Notes: generated by a model from the sequence alone, not told the origin. Positions 17,637 through 26,532 are shown, counted from the first letter of the stretch. The stretch: DNA of 64,000 nucleotides from Vicinamibacterales bacterium (GCA_041659285.1 JBAZYO010000011.1:1-64000); one strand, 5' to 3'. Translations and numbers: made by a program.

Positions 17637-19604
17637 TCAGTCGGGAATGCTGAACGGCCGCGCCACTCGCGTGACCACGGTGTCGCCGAACAGCACCTCC
17701 GCTCTGGCGACGTAGCGGCCGGGGCGCAGCGTCGCCGTCGGCAGGACGGCGCGGGCGATCGACAAGGCCCCGGTCGCAATGCCCTTCTCGAGGGAGCGGG
17801 CCGCGCCCGGCGCGGTCAGGTCGGCCGTCACCGCCACCAGGCTGTCGCCTCCGTCTTCCGGCACCACGACGATGCGGACGAGATTGGGCAGTTGCTCGCG
17901 GGCCGCGGCCAGCATTTCCAGGTACGCGATCACGTTGCCGGGGCTCACGCGATCGACCAGCGGCTCCAGCGGATCCCTGGGCCGTGCCGGCAGCGGGGCC
18001 AGCATCAGGTCGCTGATGCGCACGCCACCTGATTCGATCAGGCGTGCCGCGAACGGGCGCTCGACACTGCCCTGCCGCCCGAACGAATCCAATGCCCCGA
18101 CCCGCAGCGTGTAGTCGCCACCCGGCACGGTGGCGCTGAACGCATAGCGCCCCGTCGGCGACTCGTGGCCGGCCGTCGCGGCGATCACACCGCGGGCGTC
18201 GATCACCACGAAGCCCAGCAGCGCGCTCGACGGCGCCCGTTCGCCGGAGCCGGTCTCGGCGCTCACGACGACCCTCAGCCTGGCTGAATCCGGCTCGGCG
18301 TAGGTGTAGGTGGACACCCGCACCGGCAGCTCGGTTGACGGCGCCGCCGCGCGCAGCACCGCGGCGAGCCGCGCGTCGCGGGTCGGCGCCGAGGTCGGCG
18401 CGACGGGCAGCGTGAACCCGGTGCGGGCCCGCACGTCGCCGCGGCCCCGGGCCAGCGCGACCTGGATGCGATGCGAGCGGCCGTCGCGCTCCGCGTCGAG
18501 CGGGGCAAACGCGAGCAGGTAGTAGCCGGAGAGCTCGCGGGCAATCCGATCGAACGGCTTCGGATCGCTCCCGGCCAGCCGGAACACGGTGCCGCGGGCG
18601 GCGCCGGCCACGCGCGCCAGGCCGTCACCCAGCACCTGGATGTCGCGCACGAACGTCGGCGAGACCCGGTCCTGCGCGGCTTCAAAGGCCGGCACCTCGA
18701 GGTGCAGGGCGTAAATGGTGACGCGGGCCGCCTGTGCTTCCGCCGCCAGCTTCATCACGTCCACGCGGCGAGGGTCGGCCACCATGCCTTCCGACAGCAC
18801 GATGACGGTCTTCGGGCCGGGGAGGTCCTTGAGGCTCGCGACCAGCGCTTCGAGGGCGCTCAGCGAAATGCGCGCCTGGATGTGCGCGTGCTGGGCCGTC
18901 GCGCGCGCTTCCTGCTCGACCTGCTCGGGACACGCATCGCGCCCGCCGGCCGCATCGTCGGCCGCGCGCGCCAGGTTGACGTAGTCGGTGAGGGCGCGCC
19001 CGCACTCGCGGAGCACGGCATCGGCCAGTCGCGTGCGGCTGCCCTCGGCAATCTCGAGCGCCTCGCTCAGCCCGACGTTGAACTGGTGGGAGACCGGGTC
19101 GGCCTGTCCGGCCAGCGCCGCCAGCCGCTGCGTGAGGTCCACACGATCGCGCGTGAGGGCGAGCGACCCGAGCCGCGCGAGGCCGATCACGGCGACCCGA
19201 TCCGACGGGTCCAGCCGTTCGATGAACGCGTCGGCAGCCTGAAGCGCGGGCCGCCCTTCAAGGCGGCGGATGTGCGCCTGGTCCACCGCCACGATCACCA
19301 CGCGGCCGGCGTCGGCGTCTTCGTTCGAGGTGAAATGAGCGGCGGCCGGCCGTGATGGGCGTGTGCTGCGAGCAGCCTGCGAAACAAACTGTGCAGACAC
19401 CACCCGCCGGGGCCGGCCGTCAACCTTGATTTGAAAGTCGTCCGGGCCGAGCGAATCAATCGGATGCCCGTCGCCACTCAGCACCGTGGCATCGACGGTG
19501 ACCAGGTCGACGCCCGATCGAAAGGTGGGCTGCTGACCGGACAGCGGAGTGATTACGGCCGCGAGCAGGATGCCGGTAACCAACGCCGTTGCATCTCTTG
19601 ACAT
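17637..19604 (-). CDS. VWFA-related secreted protein, acidobacterial type
   Basis: 655 residues from MSRDATALVT, with a signal peptide ending near LSGQ. The N-terminal segment FRSGVDLVTVDATVLSGDG and the DFQIKVDGRPRRVV motif are hallmarks of the acidobacterial VWFA-related family (TIGR03436-like). A VWA-type fold follows (VVIVAVDQAHIRR, then TVIVLSEGMVADPRR), though the MIDAS DxSxS motif is not intact. The C-terminal half is beta-rich. The role is unknown; expected on the cell surface or in the periplasm. It is divergent from TonB receptor 1 with 122 nt between starts. A longer frame to 19679 lacks a usable signal sequence. Confidence 0.85.
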   Translation of the reverse strand: MSRDATALVTGILLAAVITPLSGQQPTFRSGVDLVTVDATVLSGDGHPIDSLGPDDFQIKVDGRPRRVVSAQFVSQAARSTRPSRPAAAHFTSNEDADAGRVVIVAVDQAHIRRLEGRPALQAADAFIERLDPSDRVAVIGLARLGSLALTRDRVDLTQRLAALAGQADPVSHQFNVGLSEALEIAEGSRTRLADAVLRECGRALTDYVNLARAADDAAGGRDACPEQVEQEARATAQHAHIQARISLSALEALVASLKDLPGPKTVIVLSEGMVADPRRVDVMKLAAEAQAARVTIYALHLEVPAFEAAQDRVSPTFVRDIQVLGDGLARVAGAARGTVFRLAGSDPKPFDRIARELSGYYLLAFAPLDAERDGRSHRIQVALARGRGDVRARTGFTLPVAPTSAPTRDARLAAVLRAAAPSTELPVRVSTYTYAEPDSARLRVVVSAETGSGERAPSSALLGFVVIDARGVIAATAGHESPTGRYAFSATVPGGDYTLRVGALDSFGRQGSVERPFAARLIESGGVRISDLMLAPLPARPRDPLEPLVDRVSPGNVIAYLEMLAAAREQLPNLVRIVVVPEDGGDSLVAVTADLTAPGAARSLEKGIATGALSIARAVLPTATLRPGRYVARAEVLFGDTVVTRVARPFSIPD

Positions 19605-19726
19605 GGCGGACTCGCCGGGCCATTTTATGCGGGATCGCGTGGTGCCAACTGCCGAATCCTGGGTGCGATCACGCTGCATTCAGGGACGAGCGTGTGTTGT
19701 TTGTGGTGTTCTTGCTGGAGGTCGTT

Positions 19727-22700
19727 GTGAAAATGTCCCGTCCGTCGTTGCGCGGAGGACTAACCGCCGTCGCTCTTGCTCTCCTGCTCCAACTTGTCGC
19801 CAGCCCGGCGGCGTGGGCCCAGACGGGCACCGCGGCCCTGGTCGGCGAGGTCCTGGACTCGCAGAAACAGGTGTTGCCGGGCGCGACCGTCACGGCCACG
19901 CACATGGGCACCGGCGCTGCGCAGGTCACCGTGACCGACGAGCGCGGCGGCTTCCGGTTTGGCAACGTGCAGCCCGGCTTGTACACCCTGAAGGTCGAGC
20001 TCGGCGGGTTCAAGACCACCCAGGTCGAGCGCGTGGAGCTCCAGGTTGACACGGTGTCGCGCCAGAGCATCATTCTCGAACTGGGCGGCATTTCGGAAAC
20101 GGTCAACGTGGTGTCGGAGGCGACCCACCTGAACACGACCGACGCCAGCGTCGGCAACGTCATGTCGCGCGAGCAGATTCGCAGCCTGCCGGTCGAAGCG
20201 CAGAATGTGGTGCACTTGCTGAGCCTGCAGCCGGGCGCGGTCTTCATTCCCACCTCAAATCCGGCCACGGTTGATCCGCGATACGGCTCAGTGGGCGGCG
20301 CGCGCGCCGACCAGCAGAGCGTGACGCTCGACGGCATCGACGTCAACGACCCGCAACTCGCCACCGCCTACACGTCGGCGATCCGCATGACGCAGGAAGC
20401 GCTCCAGGAGTTCCGTGTCAGCACGTCGAACTACAACGCCGAGATGGGACGGTCCAGCGGACCCCAGGTGTCGCTGGTGACCCGCAGCGGCACCAACCAG
20501 TACGACGGCTCCGCCTACTGGACGCTGCGCCGCACGGCCACCTCGAGCAACGAGTACTTCCTGAAGCTGTCGCAGCTGGCGGCGGGCAAGCCCAGCCAGG
20601 CACCCAAGCTGGACAAGGACATTTTCGGCGGATCATTTGGCGGCCCGATCCGCCGCAACAAGCTGTTCTTCTTCGGCAACGTCGAGGCCTTGAAGGAGCA
20701 GAGCGAAGCGCCGGTGCTGCGCAACGTGCCCTCGAACTCGATGCGCGACGGCGTGCTCATCTACCAGTGCGCGGTCGCGGCGCTGTGCCCGGGCGGCACC
20801 GTGCGCGGCGCCACCGCCAACCACACCGTCCAGGCCGGCTACTACGGCATGACCCCGGCTGAGATCGCCGCGATCGATCCGCTCGGCATCGGCCCCGGCG
20901 CCGCCGTTATGGAGTACTTCCGCAAGTACCCCTCGCCCAACGACCCGGGACGCGATGGCCGCAACCTGATGGACTACCGCTTCGCGGCGCCGATCGAGAA
21001 CCAGTTCCTGAATCTGATCACCCGCGTCGACTACAAGATGGCCGACAACCACAGCTTCTTCGGCCGCTTCGGCAAGCAGGACGACACCATCAACACCGCG
21101 CCGCAGTTCGACGGCCTGGAGCCGCTCCGCCAGCGACTGTTCAACAACTTCGGCGGCGCCATCGGTTACGACGCGGTGCTGTCGCCGACGCTGACCAACA
21201 GCTTCCGCTACGGGTTCACCAAGATCGACGAAAACAACGCCGGCCTGACCAAGGCCAACTACGTCACCTTCCGATTTATCTCGCCGTACGAGGGCTTCGG
21301 CTCGTCCTTCACCGACACGCGGCAGACGCCGACGCAGAACTTCGTCAACGACCTGTCGTGGTTCAAGGGCCGCCACACCGCCAAGGTGGGCACCAATATC
21401 CGCTTCACCCGCGTGCCAAAGGAGCGCTTCCAGTCCTCGTACCTGACCGCCCAGGTCAACCCCTCGTGGGTGGCCGGCGTCGGCCGCCGCAACATGCCGG
21501 GCAGTTCCTTCTGCACGCTCCCGGGGTGCAGCATCCCGGCGGTCGCCACCGGCTTCCAGGCCGGCTACGCCGATGCGTGGCTCAACATCCTGGGCGTGCT
21601 GTCCCAGGCGACGCAGCGCGCCAACTACAACAAGGACGGCACGCCGCAGGAGCCGGGCAGTGCGGTCGCGCGCGAGATCGCCTCGGATGAATACGAGTTC
21701 TACCTGCAGGATGCGTGGCAGGTCCGCCCGAACCTGACCGTCACCGCCGGCCTGCGCTACAGCGTCTACTCGCCGCCATACGAAACCAACGGCCTGCAGG
21801 TCGCCCCGACCATCAGCATGGGCCAGTGGTTCGACACCCGCGCCGCCAACGCGCTCAAGGGCATCCCCTCCAACGCCAGCGAGATCGTCACCTTCGACCT
21901 GGCCGGCCCGAAGAACGGCAAGAAGGGCTTCTACGACTGGGATAAGGACAACATCGCGCCGCGCCTCGCCGTGGCGTGGACGCCGACCGCCCGCATCGTC
22001 GTTCGCGGCGGCTACTCGAAGGTGTTCGATCGCGTCGGCGTCGGCCTGGCGACCAACTTCGACGAAGGTTTCGCCTACGGCATGTCGACGCAGATCAGCA
22101 GCCCGTTCGGCGGCGCCTACGAGACCAACCCGGCCGCGCGCTTCCGCGGCATCGACCAGATGCCGCCGACGATGCCAGCGGCGCCAAAGGGCGGCTTCCC
22201 GCAGACGCCGCCCATTCGCGCCGGCATCATCACGCAGAGCATCGACGACACGCTGGTGACGCCGTCGGCCCACATGGGGAGCGCGATCGTCGGCATCGAC
22301 TTCGGCCGCAACTACACGATCGAGGCGGGCTACGTCGGCCGCTTCGGCCGCGACCTGCTGGTGCGCCGCGACCTGGCGATGCCGCTCAACCTGGTGGATC
22401 CGGCGTCGGGCAGCGACTACTTCACCGCGGCCCAGCAGATCATCCGTGCCGCGCAGGCCGCCGGCCTGACCAGCGGCTCACCGGCCTCCGCTTATGCGGG
22501 GCTGCCGGCCGTCGCCTACTGGCAGAACATCTTCCCGGGGGCCGCCGCCAATGGCCTCACCGCCACGCAAGCCATCACCCGGGCCTACATGCAGAACGGT
22601 CCCGACTACATCACCGCGCTGTATGACCTCGACACGTCCTGCTCGCCGGCCTGCAGCAAGTTCGGGCCCTACGCCTACTTCGCCGAGCAGTACGACTCGC

Positions 22701-23533
22701 TGGCCGCGATCAGCTCGATCGGCCGCTCCAACTACAACGGCCTCAACCTCACCCTGCGCCGCCGGTTCTCCGATGGCGTGCAGTTCGACATCAACTACAC
22801 CCTGTCGAAGTCCGAAGACATGGGGTCGCAAGTCGAGCGCGGCAGCGGCTTCGGCAACTTCAGCAATGGCGGCAACTCGGGGTTCCTGATCAACTCGTTC
22901 GAACCCGAGCTGAACTACGGCACCTCCGACTTCGACGTGCGCCACCAGGTCAACGCCAACTGGCTCGCGGAGCTGCCGTTCGGCCAGGGCAAGCGCTTCG
23001 GCGGCGGCGTCGGCAACCTCGTCAACCACTTCATCGGCGACTGGTCGCTCGCCGGCCTCGTGCGCTGGACGAGCGGGTTCCCCTTCAACGTCGCCAATTG
23101 CCGATCCTGCTGGGCCACCAACTGGAACCTGCAGGGCAACGCCATGCTGGTGGATCCCAACAAGTTGCCGGAAACCGAAACCACACTGAACAAGGTGGAC
23201 AACCGGCCGAGCCCGTTTGTCGATCCCCAGGGCGCCATCGCGATGTTCCGGCGCCAGCTGCCTGGTGAAGTCGGCCTGCGCAACGTGTTCCGCGGCGACG
23301 GCTACTTCAACGTCGACCTCAGCCTCAGCAAGGCCTTCACGATCGGTATCGCCGATCACCGCCTGCGCTTCCGCTGGGACGTGTTCAACGCCACCAACGC
23401 GGCGAAGTTCGACGTCGGCCAGCTGACCAACACGCCCGACATCTCGGGCTTCGGCCGCTACAACGGCACGCTGGCGACCTGTGACGCGCAGGCCGGACGT
23501 TGCATGCAGTTCGCACTCAGATACGAATTCTGA
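19727..23533 (+). CDS. TonB-dependent receptor with carboxypeptidase-regulatory-like domain (receptor 1)
   Basis: 1268 residues. GTG 19727 is chosen because GGAGGT at 19717-19722 is well spaced from it; ATG 19733 is two codons further. A signal peptide ends near AAWAQ. Residues about 30-115 form the Ig-like carboxypeptidase-regulatory domain (LVGEVLDSQKQVLPGATVTA, then LYTLKVELGGF). The plug follows (SREQIRSLPVEAQNVVHLL, SVTLDGIDVND), then an outer-membrane barrel of about 1000 residues with repeated aromatic strands, ending FALRYEF as such barrels do. Large receptors of this kind import oligosaccharides or other bulky substrates; the ligand is not evident. No SusD-like partner is present. 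Confidence 0.92.
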   Translation: MKMSRPSLRGGLTAVALALLLQLVASPAAWAQTGTAALVGEVLDSQKQVLPGATVTATHMGTGAAQVTVTDERGGFRFGNVQPGLYTLKVELGGFKTTQVERVELQVDTVSRQSIILELGGISETVNVVSEATHLNTTDASVGNVMSREQIRSLPVEAQNVVHLLSLQPGAVFIPTSNPATVDPRYGSVGGARADQQSVTLDGIDVNDPQLATAYTSAIRMTQEALQEFRVSTSNYNAEMGRSSGPQVSLVTRSGTNQYDGSAYWTLRRTATSSNEYFLKLSQLAAGKPSQAPKLDKDIFGGSFGGPIRRNKLFFFGNVEALKEQSEAPVLRNVPSNSMRDGVLIYQCAVAALCPGGTVRGATANHTVQAGYYGMTPAEIAAIDPLGIGPGAAVMEYFRKYPSPNDPGRDGRNLMDYRFAAPIENQFLNLITRVDYKMADNHSFFGRFGKQDDTINTAPQFDGLEPLRQRLFNNFGGAIGYDAVLSPTLTNSFRYGFTKIDENNAGLTKANYVTFRFISPYEGFGSSFTDTRQTPTQNFVNDLSWFKGRHTAKVGTNIRFTRVPKERFQSSYLTAQVNPSWVAGVGRRNMPGSSFCTLPGCSIPAVATGFQAGYADAWLNILGVLSQATQRANYNKDGTPQEPGSAVAREIASDEYEFYLQDAWQVRPNLTVTAGLRYSVYSPPYETNGLQVAPTISMGQWFDTRAANALKGIPSNASEIVTFDLAGPKNGKKGFYDWDKDNIAPRLAVAWTPTARIVVRGGYSKVFDRVGVGLATNFDEGFAYGMSTQISSPFGGAYETNPAARFRGIDQMPPTMPAAPKGGFPQTPPIRAGIITQSIDDTLVTPSAHMGSAIVGIDFGRNYTIEAGYVGRFGRDLLVRRDLAMPLNLVDPASGSDYFTAAQQIIRAAQAAGLTSGSPASAYAGLPAVAYWQNIFPGAAANGLTATQAITRAYMQNGPDYITALYDLDTSCSPACSKFGPYAYFAEQYDSLAAISSIGRSNYNGLNLTLRRRFSDGVQFDINYTLSKSEDMGSQVERGSGFGNFSNGGNSGFLINSFEPELNYGTSDFDVRHQVNANWLAELPFGQGKRFGGGVGNLVNHFIGDWSLAGLVRWTSGFPFNVANCRSCWATNWNLQGNAMLVDPNKLPETETTLNKVDNRPSPFVDPQGAIAMFRRQLPGEVGLRNVFRGDGYFNVDLSLSKAFTIGIADHRLRFRWDVFNATNAAKFDVGQLTNTPDISGFGRYNGTLATCDAQAGRCMQFALRYEF

Positions 23534-23558
23534 CGCCGATGGCGGTCAGATAACACCA

Positions 23559-23586
23559 GGGCCGCAGATGACACAGATGGCGCAGA
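23559..23586 (+). repeat. Intergenic CGCAGAT-type repeat, copy 3
   Basis: GCCGCAGATGACACAGATG is nearly identical to the minus-strand copy at 5598-5621 and runs straight into the 13-bp hairpin at 23574. Confidence 0.55.
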
Positions 23587-23604
23587 TTTTTTCTGCGCCA
23601 TCTG
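23574..23604. terminator. 13-bp perfect hairpin with T5 loop after TonB receptor 1
   Basis: CAGATGGCGCAGA (23574-23586) is exactly complementary to 23592-23604, with loop TTTTT. It lies 41 bases after the receptor stop and is the best intrinsic-terminator-like structure in this gap, although the T-run is in the loop and not after the stem. Confidence 0.6.
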
Positions 23605-23624
23605 ATCATCCTTCCTTCAGGTGG

Positions 23625-23646
23625 GGACAAACCTTCAGGTTTGTCC
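23625..23646. terminator. Perfect hairpin GGACAAACC-TTCA-GGTTTGTCC
   Basis: A 9-bp stem with a TTCA loop lies seven bases beyond the RES toxin stop (minus strand) and after the receptor. It may stop transcription from either side and belongs to the same short-hairpin class as those at 5523, 10741 and 13703. Confidence 0.5.
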
Positions 23647-23653
23647 TGTGAAC

Positions 23654-24409
23654 TCATCTCTCCCAATTCAACGATGCAATGCGCGGATCGGCGGCGAATG
23701 CCTGGCGGTCGAACGCGAGCCGCTGCTCGGGCCACGAACAGATCGCGCGCACGCCAGGCGGACCGGTATGCAGCCGCCACACCTGCCGCTCCTGCGGCTC
23801 GCGCGAGGCGAACGCCTTTCCCGTGAGCAGCGCCACATTGCGTCCCGGCGCACGAGCCGAGTTATAGCGCAGCACTTCGACGCCGGCCACACGGGCCGTG
23901 TCGGCCAGTTGCTGGCACGCGGTGTAATCGGTGGGGTGCCGCCAGCGTCCGGCAGGCTTGTCGAACGGCGTGACGTCGAGGTCCAATCCGCGGCTGGTCC
24001 TGAACCGCACCGAGAACGCGGTGTACTCGCCCGCGTTGGCCGGCCAGGGCGTGGCCGGTGACTCGGCAAAGAACAACAGCCGCCGAAACGACATCTCCGC
24101 CACCGCCGTGGCCACCGACGTCGATGCGTAGTAGACGCCCGGCGTGAAACCGGCGCGACGAAACCGCGACCCATTGGGATAAGGCGCGCCGTAGCGAAAC
24201 GGCGTCGCGAGCAGGTAGTGCAGCGCACGGCACTCGGGAGGCACCGGCGGCTTGCTCTCGTCCAGCAACTGCTCCAGGCGCTGCTGCTCCGCCATCGTAT
24301 CCACCAGCGCCAGCGTCGAGACGACGTGCTGGGCCTCGACGACGCGCCAGCAGGTGCCGGAGAGGCGGCGCGCGCTAGACGAGAGCGCGGCGGGCGTCCA
24401 GGTAGCCAA
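23654..24409 (-). CDS. RES-domain toxin
   Basis: 251 residues. The RES fold is shown by CWRVVEAQH near the N-terminus, then RFRRAGFTPGVYYASTSVAT followed by AVAEMSFRR, where the Arg, Tyr and Glu are the family active-site residues, and later AFASREPQERQVWRLH. Known RES toxins degrade NAD+ by phosphorolysis and arrest growth. It overlaps the upstream antitoxin gene by 35 nt in a different frame, the usual order for this module (antitoxin first). The protein is somewhat longer than typical 160-230-residue RES toxins, mostly through the N-terminal helix region. Confidence 0.85.
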   Translation of the reverse strand: MATWTPAALSSSARRLSGTCWRVVEAQHVVSTLALVDTMAEQQRLEQLLDESKPPVPPECRALHYLLATPFRYGAPYPNGSRFRRAGFTPGVYYASTSVATAVAEMSFRRLLFFAESPATPWPANAGEYTAFSVRFRTSRGLDLDVTPFDKPAGRWRHPTDYTACQQLADTARVAGVEVLRYNSARAPGRNVALLTGKAFASREPQERQVWRLHTGPPGVRAICSWPEQRLAFDRQAFAADPRIASLNWER

Positions 24410-24764
24410 CGACGGTGACCAGGCCGGCCACCGTCACGATCAAGCGGACCGGCGGCGCATTGAGGACGAGATTGTCGTTCTGCAGCCACGCGCGCGCGGC
24501 CGCCGCATCGCCGCCGACAATGGCATCAAGGGAGCGGAACAGGCGGAGGAAGAGGACGGCAAGTTCAAAGGGCTTGTCGCCAGGCGAGAGCTGATAGGCG
24601 CCAGACCCCATGCGCGAGACCGTGGCCTCGGAGCAGCCGATAACGACGGCAAGCAGCCGGTTCGACACCCCCAGCCGTTCGGCCGCGCGCAGCACCGCCT
24701 TCGTGACGACCGCCGCATCGTCAACAGGCTGGGAAACGGCGCTTTCAGCAACTGGGCCAAACAT
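24375..24764 (-). CDS. Xre/MbcA/ParS-type antitoxin of the RES pair
   Basis: 129 residues from MFGPVAESAV. The N-terminal half is an HTH of the Xre type (VTKAVLRAAERLGVSNRLLA, then CSEATVSRMGSGAYQL). The C-terminal toxin-binding domain has LFRSLDAIVGGDAAAARAWL and the closing NAPPVRLIVTVAGLVTVVGYL, as in DUF2384. It neutralises the RES toxin and probably represses its own promoter, where two ATACCTA repeats lie. The frame is open to 24908 but the upstream part is a different gene remnant; the chosen ATG follows the AT-rich promoter region. Confidence 0.85.
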   Translation of the reverse strand: MFGPVAESAVSQPVDDAAVVTKAVLRAAERLGVSNRLLAVVIGCSEATVSRMGSGAYQLSPGDKPFELAVLFLRLFRSLDAIVGGDAAAARAWLQNDNLVLNAPPVRLIVTVAGLVTVVGYLDARRALV

Positions 24765-24786
24765 ACCTACAGAAATAATATACCTA
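24763..24786 (-). promoter_or_regulatory. Toxin-antitoxin promoter/operator with two ATACCTA repeats
   Basis: ATACCTA occurs at 24763-24769 and 24780-24786, 17 nt start to start, in a short AT-rich island in otherwise GC-rich DNA. Between them on the minus strand is TATATT (24777-24782), a plausible -10 box. The first repeat overlaps the antitoxin ATG. This fits an autoregulatory operator bound by the Xre-type antitoxin; binding is inferred. Confidence 0.4.
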
Positions 24787-24937
24787 ACATATTTCCTGAG
24801 CAAGCGACCAAGGACTCGGCCTTCCCGATGGCCGCCACCGCGAGCTGGGCGCCGGTGACGCTCCACGAGCCTTGCCGCGCCGGGACCGCGGCGCCGAGGC
24901 CGAGGCACAGCGCGGCGGCCAGCAGCGCGCGCCTCAC
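24767..24937 (-). pseudogene. 5' stub of a secreted-protein gene coupled to the D-aminoacylase
   Basis: GTG at 24937 overlaps the D-aminoacylase stop as GTGA. The frame encodes a good signal peptide (MRRALLAAALCLGLGAAVPA) followed by RQGSWSVTGAQLAVAAIGKA, GC-rich like its neighbours. At about 24790-24800 the composition turns AT-rich and the frame ends at TAG 24767, two bases before the antitoxin ATG. I read this as the start of a longer operon gene cut off by arrival of the toxin-antitoxin module; a real 56-residue protein is the alternative. The family is not recognised. Confidence 0.5.
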
Positions 24938-26526
24938 GGCCGGGGCCTCGTCGACGGCCCGTACAACACGCGGCCGGGCCGGGCCGCCGTCATCTTCTCG
25001 CCCTCGAACGCCACCTGGCCGTTGACGATGACGACGCTGACGCCTTCGGCGTAGCTGTGCGGCCTCTCGAACGTGGCGGTGTCACGCACGCGCGCCGCGT
25101 CGAAGACGGCGATGTCGGCCTTCAACCCGGTGCGGAGCACGCCGCGGTCGCTCAGGCCAAGCCGCTGCGCGGGGAACGCCGACATCTTCTGCACCGCGAC
25201 TTCGAGCGGCAGCAGCTTCTTGTCGCGCGCGTAGAGCCCGAGCACGCGCGCGAAGGTGCCGTAGCTGCGCGGGTGCGGCACGTCGCGGCCGAACACCACC
25301 ACCTCGCCGTCGGAGGCGATCATCGTCGCCGGGTGAACCAGAATGCGCTGCAGGTCCTCTTCGCCAATGGCGTGGAAGATGCCGCGGCAACCGCCCTGTT
25401 CCACGATCCACATCGCGGTGTCGGCGGCGTTCTCGAGCGTGACCGTGAGGCCACGGCCTTGCGTGACCTGGGCGAGGTTCTGCCCCGCCAGCTTCGAATC
25501 GAACTCGCACGACGACACCGACACGTTCTTCGGGTCGCCGCCGCCGCGTTCATCGCGAATGATCGCCGTGCTCTCGGCCCTGATCTTCGCCCGCGTCGCC
25601 GGGTCCTTCAGGCGCTTGAGGGTAGACTCGCGGCCGCCTTCCAGCGCCCACGCCGGCAGCAGCGCCGAGCCGATGCTGGTGGCCGACGCGGTGTACGGAT
25701 ACTGATCGATGGTCGCATCGACGCCGCGGGCGCGGGCCTCGTCCACCATGCGCAGCGTCTCGACCGAAGCGCCCCAGTACTTCTTGCCAACGACCTTGTG
25801 GTGCGTGATCTGCGTCGGCAGGCCGCCCTTCTCGCCAATCGCGAGTGTCTCGCGGACGCTGTCGGTCAGGCCCCTGGCCTCGTCGCGCATGTGCGAAATG
25901 TAGGTGCCGCCCATGCGGCCCGCGACCTTGGCGAGCTCGATCACTTCCTCGGTCGGGGTGAAGTTGCCCGGCACGTAGAACAAACCCGAGCTGAGGCCGA
26001 ACGCGCCGTCTTCCATCCCCTGCGTGACCAGCGTGCGCATGCGATCGAGCTCGGCCCGAGTCGCCGGGCGATCGACCTCGCCCATCACCTCGCTGCGCAC
26101 CGTGCCCTGGCCGACGAACGACGCGAAGTTCGGCGTGATGCGCAGGGCCTGGATTTTCGCCAGGAACGGACCGAGCGGCAACGGCGAGCTCCCATCCGGC
26201 CCTTCGATCAGGGTCGTCACGCCCTGCCGCACGTAGTTGTCGGCCGTCGGCACCTCGAAAATGCCGCGGCGGGCGTGCGTATGAATATCGATGAAACCGG
26301 GCGCCACGACCAGGCCCTTGACGTCGATGACGCGTGCGGCCGGCTCAGTGATCTGGGGCGCGATGCGGACGATGGTGTCGCCCTTGATGGCGAGGTCGGC
26401 CTGGTACCACGGGCTCGCGGTGCCGTCGACGATGCGGCCGCCCCGAAGCACGAGATCGTAGGCCGGGGCCTGGCCCGACATGAGGACCGGAATGACCAGA
26501 AGCAGCAACGGAAGCAGTCGGCGCAT
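24934..26526 (-). CDS. Exported D-aminoacylase / N-acyl-D-amino-acid deacylase family amidohydrolase
   Basis: 530 residues with a signal peptide (MRRLLPLLLLVIPVLMSGQA). The amidohydrolase fold is shown by the first metal motif GFIDIHTHARR, the preceding beta-sandwich (YDLVLRGGRIVDGTASPWYQ), YISHMRDEARG, QITHHKVVGKKYWG, the metal-ligand Cys in SSCEFDSKL, and the closing sandwich with VVIVNGQVAFEGEKM. Characterised relatives remove acyl groups from N-acyl-D-amino acids, but this exported branch also includes dipeptidase-like and dihydroorotase-like enzymes. A TATAGT box lies 6 nt before the ATG. The gene is coupled (GTGA) to the broken gene downstream. Confidence 0.88.
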   Translation of the reverse strand: MRRLLPLLLLVIPVLMSGQAPAYDLVLRGGRIVDGTASPWYQADLAIKGDTIVRIAPQITEPAARVIDVKGLVVAPGFIDIHTHARRGIFEVPTADNYVRQGVTTLIEGPDGSSPLPLGPFLAKIQALRITPNFASFVGQGTVRSEVMGEVDRPATRAELDRMRTLVTQGMEDGAFGLSSGLFYVPGNFTPTEEVIELAKVAGRMGGTYISHMRDEARGLTDSVRETLAIGEKGGLPTQITHHKVVGKKYWGASVETLRMVDEARARGVDATIDQYPYTASATSIGSALLPAWALEGGRESTLKRLKDPATRAKIRAESTAIIRDERGGGDPKNVSVSSCEFDSKLAGQNLAQVTQGRGLTVTLENAADTAMWIVEQGGCRGIFHAIGEEDLQRILVHPATMIASDGEVVVFGRDVPHPRSYGTFARVLGLYARDKKLLPLEVAVQKMSAFPAQRLGLSDRGVLRTGLKADIAVFDAARVRDTATFERPHSYAEGVSVVIVNGQVAFEGEKMTAARPGRVLYGPSTRPRP

Positions 26527-26532
26527 GTCGAA

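Noticed and set aside
20633..22273. 546-residue minus-strand frame inside TonB receptor 1
   Set aside because: Low-complexity shadow; the receptor on the plus strand is complete from plug to C-terminal aromatic residue.
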